Assembly: GCA_030220185.1 (NCBI GenBank)
Contig: JASPKZ010007539.1
Span: 124,001-188,000 of the forward strand
From: Diploptera punctata
Lineage: Eukaryota > Arthropoda > Insecta > Blattodea > Blaberidae
Length of the DNA: 64,000 nucleotides
Reading direction: 5' to 3'
Position numbers and translations under genes: made by a program. Positions 10,951 through 21,586 of the stretch are shown in pieces (the stretch's first letter is position 1; every line of letters starts with the position of its first letter). The notes under the pieces were generated by a model that was not told the DNA's origin, made no database searches, and saw only the letters and a program-made list of their open reading frames with translations.

Positions 10951-11264
10951 ATGATCTTGTACAAGATTTCTGGGCTGTTGGCCATGGTCTTGAGGCTTGT
11001 AGTTCACCGACGTTTCGTCAGACACTGCGTCCGGCATCCTCAAGGGTTGTCCTGAGACTGGCAATTTTGTCGACTACCTGCCCTATTTATATATTTATTC
11101 GCGACGTGTTCTCTAAATAAATGTATAAATAGGGCAGGTAATCGACAAAATTGCTAGTCTCAAAACATCCCTTGAGGATGCCAGATGCAGTCACTGGCGA
11201 AACGTCGGGGAACTACAAGCCTCAAGACCACGGCCAACAGTCCGAAAATCTTCTACAAGATCAT
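10951..11264. mobile_element. Foldback (palindromic) element
   Basis: Two arms of about 145-150 bp are near-perfect inverted copies: 10951-11099 and about 11114-11264, separated by a loop of roughly 14 bases around GCGACGTGTTCT. The outer ends read ATGATCTTGTACAAGAT and its inverse. It sits inside the RT of LINE copy A, whose coding resumes on the far side. No protein is encoded, so mobility would need proteins supplied elsewhere. Confidence 0.85.
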
Positions 11265-11560
11265 CATAATAACTCCAGTCATGAAAGCCTAAGTCAACAG
11301 ATACTCTTGAATTTCACACCTGGGTTATAGCAAGAAGATGCACCATTTCTTCTACTATTCAATTTTGTACTAGAGCATGCCATCAAATCTTTACAGGATG
11401 AAGAAGGACTACAGATCAATGGTATTAATAAGCTATTATTAGTTGATAGTAAGGGCCAACATGTGCACACTATTGAGTAACACTAAGAAATTAGTGCTGG
11501 AAGTAAAAGCTCTACAAAAAAGTCCATGACAGCATATGTTTATCTCTTACGGATAACTCA
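11265..11560 (+). pseudogene. RTE LINE copy A, RT palm part 2
   Basis: It resumes with a diverged KQGDA region, then LLFNFVLEHAIKSL, LQDEEGLQINGINKLL and a damaged motif C (LLVDS in place of VYADD). It closely parallels 19215-19450. The similarity fades at about 11560 and the RT thumb and C-terminus are absent. Confidence 0.8.
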
Positions 11561-11594
11561 CAATAACCATTTTTGTCTTTTGTGATACCAAGAG

Positions 11595-11780
11595 TCTCGC
11601 GCCGTAGCCGAGTTGTTAAGGCAAGAAGTCTTGGCGCAGAACTACGGGACTTACGCTGGTTCGAGTCGCTATGGGGGAAGAAATTTTTCTCATGGAATTT
11701 CGGCCAGTATGGGACCAGTGCACAGTGGGTCAGAAATGTAATCTAGCTGGGAAAAGAAAAAGAAAAAAAACTTTTGACTC
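11595..11780 (+). repeat. tRNA-derived SINE (family 1), shortened
   Basis: The head GCGCCGTAGCCGAG...GGTTCGAGTC carries A- and B-box-like elements. The conserved block CTCATGGAATTTCGGCCAGT follows. After GGGACCAGTGC the body is truncated and ends in an A/G-rich tract near 11780. Full-length relatives are at 26736-27087 and 47491-47836. Confidence 0.82.
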
Positions 11781-12247
11781 TAATCAATTCATCTTTTTTT
11801 TTCACTCTAATATAATTGTTATATGACGGTTCTTAACTTATCTGCAAAGGAGGGTACAATTTAGAAGTGGAGGTTTACTTGAAATCCAAAATTAAAAACT
11901 CCTGTATATCGACTGGACCGATTTGGATGATTTTTTTTTCTGTGTGTTTGAGTGGGTCCTTGGATGGTTTAGATTCACAATTGGACTTGGTAGGTGTTAT
12001 AGGATTTTTTATGTCAGATGCGTAGTCATCTGCATTATCGTTATATTCCGACATAACTATGTGACGTCATCATTCACACTTCTTGAGCCACAACAGAAGG
12101 CTGTAAGAGGTTTTCTTGCGAACTTATTTAATAATATCTAATTATGTCCTAATTGCTGAATTTTATGGTAAAAAAGTAACATATTTTTATCGTCTGCCCA
12201 TGACATGAGAATTGAATGTTCGGGCAGGACAACGTCTGCCGGGTACA

Positions 12248-12251
<4 letters not shown>
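11781..12251 (+). mobile_element. Possible Helitron-like 3' end
   Basis: The segment ends with a GC-rich hairpin (CGGGCAG, 8-base loop, CTGCCGG; 12221-12241), then GTACACTAA immediately before T of a TA run. A short hairpin about 10 bases before a CTRR terminus, inserted before T, is the Helitron signature. No Rep/helicase and no 5' TC end were identified, so this is structural inference only. The 72-codon open frame at 11923-12141 has no known motif. Confidence 0.4.

Positions 12252-12281
<30 letters not shown>
12250..12281. repeat. (TA)n microsatellite
   Basis: Uninterrupted TA dinucleotide run directly after the CTAA terminus. Confidence 0.95.
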
Positions 12282-12283
<2 letters not shown>

Positions 12284-12284
<1 letters not shown>

Positions 12285-12737
12285 TCTTCTTTCTTCTTCC
12301 TTCCAAGTATTAGGCCAAGGCCTGTTACGATCCTATAGAAAATTTTCCCTCCAGCGTTGAGGGAAATTCTCGTATAAGACTTGAAAGCATAATAATAGTC
12401 CCTTCGATTGGTTGCTGGCCAAAGGAAGGCAAGACCAGTGATGGGGCTGCCATCTTATAGCCTCTGGTCAGGCTTTTCTGGAGAAGAAAAAGAAAATAAA
12501 GGAAAGAAGAAATGGAAGAAACGAAAGACTCCCTAGCCCTCGGATGCCCTAATAGCGTCGGCGTCAAAAAAAAAGAGTTAACCACGAGAGGTTAGATAGT
12601 AAAGTTAAAAGAGTGCGAAACACAAGTAAGTGGAAGAAATGTTTTGCACAGCTTGGGCACACTGTGGTCGCCATCCACATATCCCCTAGATGAGGACCCC
12701 TGTAATAGAATTATAGTAGGTCTATTTAGCCATAGAT
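12284..12737. repeat. Unclassified moderately GC-rich repeat
   Basis: It opens with TTCTTCCTTCCAAGTATTAG and CCTGTTACGATCCTATAG. A 65-bp piece of the same sequence recurs in inverse orientation at 30461-30525, so it is repeated. Composition is clearly more GC-rich than the surroundings. The far part, with TGGTCGCCATCCACA, looks like the 3' region of some insect LINE (weak recollection). No protein was identified. Confidence 0.55.
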
Positions 12738-13289
12738 AAATAATAGTTTTAAAAAACTAAAACAACATGCTTTATTAGAAAACCGAACTAGAAAAATGAA
12801 AAATAATTTTAATTTCCAACACGCTTGGGATAAAAATAAAGTGTTCAACAAAAAAATCATCTCCAACATATATAGAACAAAACTAGAGTTATCAACAAAA
12901 AGAAAATAATTATACCATCAAAAGCAGATAATAAGCAGATATTGGTAAAAGTAAAGTCTCTAAAAAGAAAATGTAAAAATCATAAAAAGCAACCCACACT
13001 TTTGATGGTAAAATTATTTTATTTTTGTTGATAACTCTAGTTTTATTCTATATGTGTTGGAGATGACTTTTTTTGTTGGCCACTTAAATTTTATCCCAAG
13101 CGTGTTGGAAATTAAAATTATTTTTCATTTTTTAAGTTCGGTTTTCTAATAAAGCGTGTTGTTTTAGATTTTTAAAACTATTATTTATTTTTTTATTTTA
13201 ATATTTTACAGAATAAGATAAAAATGTAAATATCTTTAAATTTGATACCATTGTAGTATGAGCTAAAAGTAATACTCTTCTGAAAAATA

Positions 13290-13375
13290 CCCTCCCAGCC
13301 GGATTTGAACCAGCGACATATGGATTACTGAAATTATATACCACTAGAGTTCACCACACTACCAACTGAGCTCTT
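13290..13375 (-). tRNA. tRNA-Tyr-like module with intron, degenerate
   Basis: On the minus strand: GAGCTCAGTTGGTAG (box A region), GTGAACTCTAG in the anticodon arm (anticodon altered from GTA), an intron-like TGGTATATAATTTCAGTA, then AATCC, and box B GGTTCAAATCC. The 5' acceptor strand is replaced, so no acceptor stem forms. It is a non-functional relative of 6889-6986. Confidence 0.55.
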
Positions 13376-13404
13376 ACAACGATTGACTAAAAAGTCGACA
13401 AGTC

Positions 13405-13947
13405 CGCAACCTATTATACCAGTTTTCATTTTTTTTTATTTTCTGATGATTCTGGCCAGGATTTTTTAAACCAAATATGAAATTATTGTATTGTCACGGG
13501 TCCTCTACAAGTATACATAGTTTCAAGTCGATCCAATGTTTCTAAGTGGGTGAAAATCGTGTTCAAAGATTCCATTACATAGATACAAAGACACTTTTTT
13601 ATTTTTTGACGATTCTGGCCAGGATTTTAGAAACAAATTTGAAAATATTGTATTGTCACAGGTCCTTTACAAGTATACAAAGTTTCAAGTTGATCCGATG
13701 TTTCTAAGTGGGTGAAAATAGTGTCCAAATTTCCATTACATAGATACAAAGACACTTTTTTTGATTTTCTGATGATTCTGGCCAGGATTTTAGAAAAAAA
13801 ATGAAATTATTGTATTGTCATGGGTCCTTTACAAGTATACAAAGCTTCAAGTCGATCCAATGATTTTAAGTGGGTGAAAATGGCATTGAATGATTCAGTT
13901 ACATAGATAGATAGATACAGATCAAGCTAATATAAAGCGTGTAAAAA
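13405..13947. repeat. Three tandem ~162-bp units of the repeat tail
   Basis: The phrase TCTGGCCAGGATTTT recurs at about 13451, 13613 and 13776. Each unit carries TATTGTATTGTCA, ACAAGTATACA and AAGTGGGTGAAAA. Copies 1 and 3 of the composite repeat have only one such unit. Confidence 0.85.
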
Positions 13948-14753
13948 GGCCCTTTGTTATTAAGTAATTAATATTTTTGTTATTTTGCGTCATTTAATGT
14001 TACGTGGTAAGCGTGTTAATTTAATTACATCACTGATTAAATTAATCGTTAATTTACATCTTACCAAATTTAACATTTTCTTATAGAATTGGTAAAGAAT
14101 TTATTACTCTTTATCGATATCCAAGTTACCGAAGCTGTTTATTTAGTTTCATATTATTTTGTTACATTGGTGTAATATTCATTTTGAAATTCAAAATAAA
14201 ATTCAGATATGTCAGTGAGTCACAGAATGAAGTCAATCACATATCATATATTAGGTCATAACTCCGGTATTAATTGTGATTTAGGATTTGACTCTTATTT
14301 AGAATGTAACTTCAAATGTGCCCTCCAAACTGTATTTTGAATAATTGAATTAGGAATGACATTTCAGAGAATGATATAGATCACCATGATAAGCAGCATT
14401 ATGAGTTGACTATGTCGGTCAGTCACACATACTTTGATAGATAATAAATAGCATTGTTTTTCTTCAGAAGTTATGTGTTTAAGTTTAATCTTAAACATAC
14501 ACTTATCGTAACACGTAGAGAACACCCCTCATTTCAATAAATTGTGTTATTTACACAAGCATTTTGCTGCAAAAGTGTACTGTAAATGTCAGTCACGCTT
14601 GGGATTGCTCTTAATCTAGCATCAGGGTACTATATTATTATTCTGAATTCCAAATTTATTAGGAATATCAACGGGTCAATCAAGTATCTAACAGGTCTGT
14701 TCATTAATGTTACGCTATTTTCCTGCTTCTTTAATATGAAAATACTGTATAAC
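13948..14753. other. AT-rich non-coding stretch
   Basis: No recognisable gene. The 60-codon frame at 14586-14768 has no motif and runs into the target duplication of the next LINE. Confidence 0.55.
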
Positions 14754-14768
14754 TTATTGAGAAAATAA

Positions 14769-16278
14769 TAATAATAATAATAAATTGGTAAGAGGCACTC
14801 GAAAGAGCATTAAGTTATAAGTTTATGATTTGTCTTTTATGAGTTCGTTCAGTGATCCTGTCCATATTCTGCATTGTTTGTAATGGTATCGCTCACACTT
14901 TTGGTCGCATATCTTGCATTCACACGAATCACTCGGTTGGTGGAATTTTGTATTTTTGCACATTTTGTGATGATATCCATGTGTTGCTAAACCTATGATT
15001 CTGTGCCTTTGTGGTTGGTTACTTCCAGTCCACTCTCTGTTTACCATGGCATCTGAGGCGTAGAAATCTTCGTCGATCTCTTTTTCTCTGTTTCTTTTTT
15101 TCGATGACTTTCTTATATGGCTCCGTTGCTGGCAGTAGTATCCTTTGCCTCAGGTCCTCTAGGAAGAAGGTTTCTCTGGCTAGCATATAGGCCATTCTAT
15201 TTGGTGTGTATTTGCTTGCACCTAATGCCTTTTTGATGAATCTTGGTTTTACTTTTTCTAACCTCTCCAAATCGCTGGTCGATAGTTTCTCCCATATCAG
15301 TTCTATCCCGTAGGTGACGATCGGGTGATCACTGATGCGAATAATTTCATGGCTGTGACTAATTTTAACGATGTGATGTCTTTGATACTGCACCTAGCTC
15401 TTATAGCTGCTGCTGCTCTCTCCTGCACATGTGCGCTGAAAGACTTTGTTGTTGGCTGCAGTGTTATGCCTAAATATCTGAATTTGTTGACCATTCTTAT
15501 CGGTTCTTCTCCTAGTTTTAGATTATCACTTGCCGCTGTTCTTCCTCCTTTCTTGAAAACCATTTGTACGGTCTTGTTGCTGTTTATCTTGAACTCATTT
15601 TCCATAGCCCATCGTTGTATCCCATCTATGCCTTTTTGCAATTCTTCTTTGTTTTCTGCCCCAATGGCCACGTCGTCCGCATACATTACCAGCGTGGTCC
15701 CGTTTGTTGCTTTCCCAATGTCAGCCGTCATTATGTTAAATAGTAGCCGGCTGATGGGGTCTCCTTGTAGTATCCCATTAGTTTGCATAACCTCGTCTGA
15801 TGCCGCAACCTCATCTGTTATTTGTAACCAGTTTCGCCTCATTATGTCGTGTACTATTCCAACAAGGGGTGCTCGTTTCCAATCATGTCCCTCATCTTCG
15901 TGAGTAGTTTTGTTCTGTTTATGTAATCGAACGCTTTTTCATAGTCTATGAAGACCACGTAGTATTTCCCTTTCGGTCTGTTGAGGGCTGCTTCTATCTC
16001 ATATAATAATGCGGATGCTGCTTGCAGAGTGGATTTTCCTTTCCTAAATCCGAATTGGTTATCTGGGATGTTTAATTTTGTGATGTCCATCAATCTGTTT
16101 GTAAGTATCTTCATAAAGATTTTGAACAGGGTGTTCTCCAGTACAACGCCTCTGTATGAGTTCATGTCTCCCGTGTTTCCTTTACCTTTATACAGCATTT
16201 TCAGGGTAGCCCTTCTCCATTGTTCTGGTATGGTTCTCGTCTCTAGGCATTTGTTAAACAGTTCTTTCCATATTGATA
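14769..16278 (-). mobile_element. I/Jockey-type LINE, 5'-truncated, with 15-bp TSD
   Basis: The insertion is bounded by perfect copies of TTATTGAGAAAATAA at 14754-14768 and 16279-16293. On the minus strand it ends in a (TTA)n tail, as in I-type elements. It carries the RT and C-terminal zinc-knuckle region but no endonuclease, because the 5' end was lost at insertion. A related element is at 37752-40897. Confidence 0.92.
14823..16278 (-). pseudogene. LINE reverse transcriptase, frameshifted
   Basis: Going down from 16278: the fingers include IPEQWRRATLKMLYKGKG and NSYRGVVLENTLFKIF, and motif A lies in VVFIDYEKAFDYINRTKL. Near 15860 a one-base shift breaks the frame. It resumes with LQGDPISRLLFNIMTADI (motif B) and MYADDVAIGAENKEELQ (motif C with both aspartates), then KFRYLGITL. 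A second shift near 15310 leads into ELIWEKLSTSDLERLEKV, and a third near 15020 into the C-terminal HGYHHKMC and ECKICDQKCERYH segment, a CCHC-like knuckle. The RT active site is intact, but the protein cannot be made whole. Confidence 0.93.
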
Positions 16279-16293
16279 TTATTGAGAAAATAA

Positions 16294-16472
16294 AAGTACA
16301 TAAATATCTTGTTTAGGAGAATAGCCATGTTACCAGCCTTTGCATCAAGTATTTACAAGTCACCAAAATGACTATCATCAAAATCTCAGTCTTCAATAAA
16401 TAATGCAGATGAAATAAAAACTCCATAGTACTGCAAGCCCAGAAGGCCCTTGGCTTATCAATGCATTGCTAG
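16294..16472. other. Unassigned sequence
   Basis: No motif was seen between the LINE target duplication and the SINE half. Confidence 0.5.
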
Positions 16473-16603
16473 TCTTACATCTACATGTTAACACAGAGTG
16501 GACTATCATCCAGCAAATATACAGGTAACATGTGATCAACATATAGGGTACCACAGCCATTATAGCAGGTTTTCTCAATGTGGAGCCACTGTTTATTGTA
16601 GCC
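16473..16603 (-). repeat. SINE (family 1) 3' half, split by the LTR element
   Basis: It matches the 3' half of the SINE at 47491-47836, in the same orientation. It stops at the LTR edge near 16603. The missing 5' half is found beyond the other LTR at 29463-29577, so the 12.8-kb LTR element entered this SINE. Confidence 0.8.
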
Positions 16604-17232
16604 ATTTTTATGTAAATATGGGTCAGTGATGTACAGTTGGTTAAAAGATTAATATTTATTGGTTTTGGTACTTAATTATGAAAATTGAATAATTGATAAT
16701 GATGTAATAGGTAAGGATTACTGGTAATTAGATGATTGGAGTTGATAATTCAGGATTAGTTGGAATATCAGTCTTGTAGCTGTTGAAATTAAAATTTGAA
16801 GTTCGTAGAAACAAAAAAACAATGTATTACATTTATCATTCAACTTATATATGTCCTACCTGAACAGAATATGAAGATACAAAAGCGCCCAATTATTCTC
16901 AGCAGGCAATATATATGGGGCCTAAAACCAGTTACAACCTAATCAAGCTTATGGGCGTGTTTCATTCCACATGTGCTAATAAGGCAATGTGTCACTATTC
17001 CTAAGCCTGAGACACGAGTCTGTTATGTGCACATCTCTTAAAATTCCTGACACCCTTATTTTTTTTTTCACAGGGATGAGTATCTGGCTTTTAGTCTGGT
17101 TTATAGGTTTATGAAGTTTATACACTTCAAGTTAAAGGGTATAACTTAACAGATCACCTTACATCTTGACAGAGTTTAAACACTGTTTCCCAACACCTAA
17201 TGAAATATCTGTTACTGCGATTACATTATACT
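16604..17232 (-). repeat. 3' LTR
   Basis: It shares the order of motifs with 28921-29462: TTAATTATGAAAATTG, GATAATTCAGGATTAG, TCTTGTAGCTGTTG, CTAAGCCTGAGACACGAGTC, GATGAGTATCTGGCTTTTAG, CAGAGTTTAAACACTG. Outer limits are judged from alignment with the other LTR, so they are good to a few bases. A 45-bp segment around 16630-16670 is absent from the 5' LTR. It contains the TTAA that corresponds to the piggyBac site in the copy at 8288-10503. Confidence 0.8.
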
Positions 17233-17405
17233 TGCTCTCATAAAAAGAGAAATGTATATTAATACATTTCTTCTATTATTTTAGCTCCCCATCCTGGCTA
17301 ATCTTTTGGAACCAGTTAGTCTTGTTTTCCTTACTATCTTCTAAACGCAATGACCTCCTTAAGGGGATGTGATTCTATAGTCTCTACTTCGACTGTAGAA
17401 CTAGC

Positions 17406-18299
17406 TTACTTTGCTAATGCATTAGATTTACCCTGATTAACAGTGAGTCTTCTTGGTTCTTCTTCGGTAGTGGCAATAAATGTCTCCACCTTGCCTATCT
17501 GAATGTTAGATTGGTGAATCCTACTTGCGTTACATTTTTGACATGAATTATAAGCTGATGTATATATGCCTTTGAGAATCATTCTTGGATATTTAAAACA
17601 TATACTACTGCAACAGAATACAAAAATACAAGACATAAATAATGAAAACAGAGTCCATCTGGACTTCACTATATTGTTAAAAGTATTCATTTTTATTTTA
17701 TCTTGTTCGTTTTTATCTCTTTTTTTAATTTCATCAATTCTATATCTGGCATAGTCTAATTCTTTGCCAATGGATATATGGGTGTATTTGGATTTTAGGA
17801 AGTAACAATCTATGTTTTTCTGCTTCATACAAACTTTCATAACAATCAAAGTCATATGCAAATAGAGGCAGAATGAATGTCTGGCTGTTATCCGTTTTCT
17901 CTTCGTTATATGGAGTTAACATGCCTGCCTGCCTTCGTTATGCCCTCACATGAATCTTTTAACCATAGTTTGCCTTGTCTTTAATGATACTTCTTTCTTG
18001 CATATTGCAATTGACAGTAAATATTTCTTCTAAAGGTAAGGTATTAATAGTAGTCCATTACCCTAGAATTAAATTTATATAAGTGACATGAGGTGAACAA
18101 TTTTTTGTTGCTTGTGTAATTGTATGTTGAATTAAATCAGTGAAACAATTTGAATCTAGCATATAGGTATTCATAATTACCATCTGCCTACATACAAATT
18201 TCCATCCGTTGAAAGATTTACATTTATTTAGATCATTTTCACTCATTACACCATATATAGTTCTAAATTCATTGGTGACTATATAATTTGGTTTGTTGC
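17406..18299 (-). pseudogene. Env-like gene relic (C-terminal part)
   Basis: It lies between RT and the 3' LTR on the element's coding strand, where env sits in errantiviruses. The C-terminal 151-codon frame (17406-17861) has a charged region, then a single strongly hydrophobic segment (LFSLFMSCIFVFCCSSICF) and a short tail, as expected for a membrane-anchored glycoprotein. Upstream (17740-18246), further frame-shifted pieces contain several spaced cysteines. A piggyBac at 18304 separates the N-terminal region. Position and topology support the call; no sequence-level family match was recognised. The gene has multiple breaks. Confidence 0.45.
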
Positions 18300-19049
18300 T
18301 TAACCCATTAGTGCATAAAGTAAAATTTTATTTTTAAAATATGAAATTTGCTGTTTAATGAGAAAACATATGTTTTTAAAAGTTAATCTATTGGTTTTTT
18401 ATACATGTATTTTCATTTTTATAAGTTTGACATACAAATTTAACTTGTCCTAAAAATGGGACGCTATGCACAACGGGCAGTACTATTATATAATGTTATA
18501 TATATTACTCTTGTTCTAGTTATAAGAATGAAAAAATAAAATAAATGAAATAAATTGAATGCCTGTCAAAGAGGACACATTTATTGGAACATTGAGTGTT
18601 ACATTATTTTTTGTATGGAATTAAAAACCTTTTTGGATGTAGTCCTATTTTGCATTTTTGAGCAAATGAACTAAGGCTTCCCAGCACAATTTGCACATCT
18701 GCTTTGTGTATATTTTCCATAGGTCAGTGGCATTGGCCATCAAACCTCAGGTCTTGTGAAGGTGCTGGAGTCGATTTGCCTTGATGTGGAGGAACTCGCA
18801 CCTAAACTTCAACAGAGGTTCTGAGGTAGTTTTGTGTGAAGTATCCATTCATTCACAACAATGATATCTAGAATGTAGGCAAAGATAGGCCACCACAATT
18901 TTTTTTTTTTTACTTTCTGAGGAGTAGTAGGGGTATTTTGAACACAACCTATTTCTTCTTCAATATTGTCATTGCACACTAACTGAACCTCTGCAGTAGC
19001 ATGGAGCATTCTACGGCCGAGGTGGTTCAGGCTCATAGTCAGATTTATC

Positions 19050-20170
19050 TATGTAGACTTCAAAAAAGCATATGATTCAATTAAGAGGGAGAAGTTATAT
19101 AGTATCCTGCTGAAGTTCGGAATTCCTAAAAAGTTAGTTAGACTTATACGAATGTGTCTAAATGGCTCAACGAGTAGGGTGCGTGTAGGCAACAGTTTTC
19201 AGACACTTTTGAAATCCAGAATGGGTTGAAGCAAGGAGATGCACTATCTCCTCTACTATTTAATTTTGTACTAGAGCATGCCATTAAATCTTTAGAGAAT
19301 GAGGAAGGCCTACAACTGAATGGTATTAATAAGCTGTTAGTTTATGCTGATGATGTAGTATTACTGGCCGATAGCGAGGAGATACTAAAGGCCAACACGC
19401 ACACACTATTGAGTAACACTAAGAAATTGGGACTGGAAGTAAATATCAGTAAAACTAAATATATGGTCACACGTAGAAATACATTATATAATGGAAATGG
19501 ACAGCTAATGACAAATGAGGGAAATTTTGAGGAATTGGCTGAATTCAAATACCTAGGAACAATAATCACAAATAGGAATGAGATGCGCAAAGAAATTAAA
19601 CATAGGCTCAATTCTGGAAATGCATGCTATTATGCATTGCAGAGACTTTTGATGTCCCAACTCCTTTCAAAAACGTTAAGCTGAAAATATATAAAACTAT
19701 TATTCTACCAGTTATATTATATGGGTGCGAAACATGGACTCTTACTTTAAGGGAGGAAAGGAGATTACGAGTATTTGAGAATAAAGTTCTTAGGAGAATT
19801 TTTGGACCAAAGAGAGATGAACAGACAGGTGAATGGAGAAGACTACATAACAATGAACTACATGGTCTTTATAGGAAGCCAGATATAATAAGAACAGTTA
19901 AGTCCCGTAGACTGCGATGGGCAGGACATGTTGCGCGTATGGGGAATGAAAGACGTGCATGGAAACTTCTTGTAGGAAAGCCAGAAGGAAAACGCCCAGT
20001 TGGTAGACCAAGAATGAGGTGGGAGAACAACATTAACTATGATTTGAGGGAAGTAGATTATACAGGGAATGATTGGAAAGCATTAGCTCAGGATAGGGAT
20101 GTATGGAGAGCTTATGTCCGTGCGGCCATGAACCTACGGGTTCGATAGTGCCAGTGAGTAAGTAAGTAAG
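19050..20170 (+). mobile_element. RTE-type LINE (family of copy A), 5'-truncated, 11-bp TSD
   Basis: It is bounded by TCAGATTTATC at 19039-19049 and 20171-20181. The 3' end is AGTGCCAGTGAGTAAGTAAG, a short GTAA-type tail. It begins within RT motif A. Shorter members of the same family with their own duplications lie at 31421-31737 and 46885-47006. Confidence 0.95.
19052..20148 (+). pseudogene. RTE LINE reverse transcriptase and C-terminal domain
   Basis: It starts at motif A (VDFKKAYDSIKREKLY) and passes a shift near 19215. Motif B is KQGDALSPLLFNFVLEHA and motif C VYADDVVLLADSEE, followed by FKYLGTIITNRNEMRKEI. A second shift near 19640 leads to YGCETWTLTLREERRLRV, VLRRIFGPKRDE, RLRWAGHVARMGNERRAWK and GRPRMRWENN, ending at 20148 with MNLRVR. 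The C-terminal order is standard for RTE elements. Only two shifts are seen, so this is a fairly young copy. Confidence 0.95.
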
Positions 20171-20995
20171 TCAGATTTATCACTGTCCACATCAGTGAAT
20201 AGGCCATCATCAGGTGGACAAACATATACAGGACTTTTATTTTCTTAATTTTCCAATATTTCAAAGATTTTGTTCGTATTCAGACTGATAATAAATAGAA
20301 ACATATAATTATGAGATGGTTTATGTACACTAATTGAGATTGTTATATTCTGATGTAATATATGTTTTTCCTGGTGAGTGGAAGAGAAGGCCACATGGCC
20401 TTAACTCCACCAGGCTAAATAAAATAAATCTAAAATACTTATTTTAAAATGTGATATTGAGACAAAAAGGACAAAAGTCATGTGTTTAGCATAGACTTGA
20501 CTAACAAATTTATTTGTGGTCATATTAGATAAGACAAAGCAGTAGAAAAGTGTTCAAGCTAACTTATATTTATATAATCGAATGTACTTTTAATATGGTA
20601 CAGACTGCATGGTGTTCTTTTTATAGGACAGGCAAATATATTTTGTCATTGTGACAAGGATAATTTTCTAAAAAGAATTATTTATAGCAATAAAACAATT
20701 ACAGTGTGTACTTAAATATTAGAGTGAAATATAAGAAAATCATGTGATAATAGTATTGTAATTCAATTTTATTCACCCTCTGTGCGCAACAGCATAATGT
20801 TTACCCACCATCTCAAAACAAATACCAATTACAGTCAAATAATCAACTTTTACAACAATGTGATAAAATATTATTAAAATACAGTCTTAAAGGAATGCAA
20901 TACCATTTTTAAAAAAATCCTATATTATTTATAACTTCTGAAAAATAATATATTCCACCGTCTTATATATGGGATGCTATGCACTAATGGGTTAA

Positions 20996-21581
20996 ATACA
21001 CTGCCAAGTTGCTACCTAATACCTAAGGAAAACTAATTGCATTATACATATTATAAATATTCTCTGGCACACTGGAATATCTAACAAATACACTAGCTTA
21101 TATTATATCCATAGATTACAATATTCATTAATTTTAACAGGCTCATATTATTAAAAGGTAAATTTATTTTTAAAGAATTGAATAATTTTCTAACCTTGTT
21201 TCAAGATATTACTTCCAGCTGTAATTGGACCTCCCGATGCATATATACAATCATCAATTAGAAGCTGTATGCTTCTCAATAACATTCAATTATTCCTGCA
21301 TTACACTTGACTGATTATTTATTGTTAATATAAACATATCAAACATGTTATCCAATGTGTTTAAACACGTGTTTATAGCTGTCAAATTCAATTACAATAA
21401 TTTCAAATTTTCTTTTTGAAATGCATTCATCCTACTTTCGTTCAGTTGGATTTCATCATTTGTAGTCATTCCACATAACAAATGTAGAATATATCCTCCT
21501 ACACTTAAAATACACTTCTTCCTTTCTGGACCAAACTCATCTAAACAACAATGTTTTCAATGTCTCTACCTGCTTCATAAT
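20996..21581. other. LTR-element interior, unrecognised
   Basis: It should correspond to the env N-terminus or the end of pol on the minus strand, but nothing could be read with confidence. Confidence 0.4.
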
Positions 21582-21586
21582 ATATA

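Larger units (their letters stand above)
3125..11560 (+). mobile_element. RTE-type LINE (copy A), broken by three nested insertions
   Basis: Four plus-strand pieces, 3125-4536, 7840-8192, 10504-10950 and 11265-11560, occur in the order expected for one RTE-type non-LTR retrotransposon: 5' leader, endonuclease, linker, reverse transcriptase. The RT pieces are nucleotide-similar to the LINE at 19050-20170, so they belong to that family. The gaps are filled by a composite repeat (4537-7236 plus unexplained 7237-7839), an SINE/LTR/piggyBac block (8193-10503) and a foldback element (10951-11264). Few codons appear missing at each join. The 3' third is absent after about 11560. Boundaries are approximate because the copy is old and full of stops. 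Confidence 0.75.
12738..13947 (+). mobile_element. Composite foldback/tRNA-Tyr repeat, copy 2
   Basis: The foldback module spans about 12738-13205, with arms flanking a roughly 115-bp centre and no Tc1 insertion. A spacer matching 6800-6880 follows, then the antisense tRNA-Tyr-like module (13290-13375) and a tail that is triplicated (13405-13947), ending TACAGATCAAGCTAATATAA. The uninterrupted CCAACATATATAGAACAAAA near 12864 is the empty counterpart of the Tc1 site in copy 1. Confidence 0.7.
18640..20270 (-). pseudogene. piggyBac transposase, N- and C-terminal remnants only
   Basis: On the minus strand beyond the LINE (20182-20270) is an acidic N-terminal segment reading VYVCPPDDGLFTDVDSDKSD, which continues across the LINE into 19036. 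The next codons read KLWWPIFAYILDIIVVNEW, the piggyBac C-terminal WWP motif, followed by frame-shifted remains of the end. All three catalytic aspartates are missing, so the copy was internally deleted before the LINE arrived. Confidence 0.7.
18304..20991 (-). mobile_element. piggyBac-like element with nested LINE
   Basis: Inverted ends CCCATTAGTGCATA / TATGCACTAATGGG are flanked by TTAA at 18300-18303 and 20992-20995. The element lies in the env region of the LTR element. It carries a drastically shortened minus-strand transposase and, from 19050 to 20170, an RTE LINE with its own target duplication. The ends are close to those of the piggyBac at 33993-36236, so the two are one family. Confidence 0.88.

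Noticed and set aside
15325..15903. Plus-strand 192-codon open frame
   Set aside because: It is the mirror of the minus-strand LINE RT, which carries clear RT motifs; the plus-strand translation has none.
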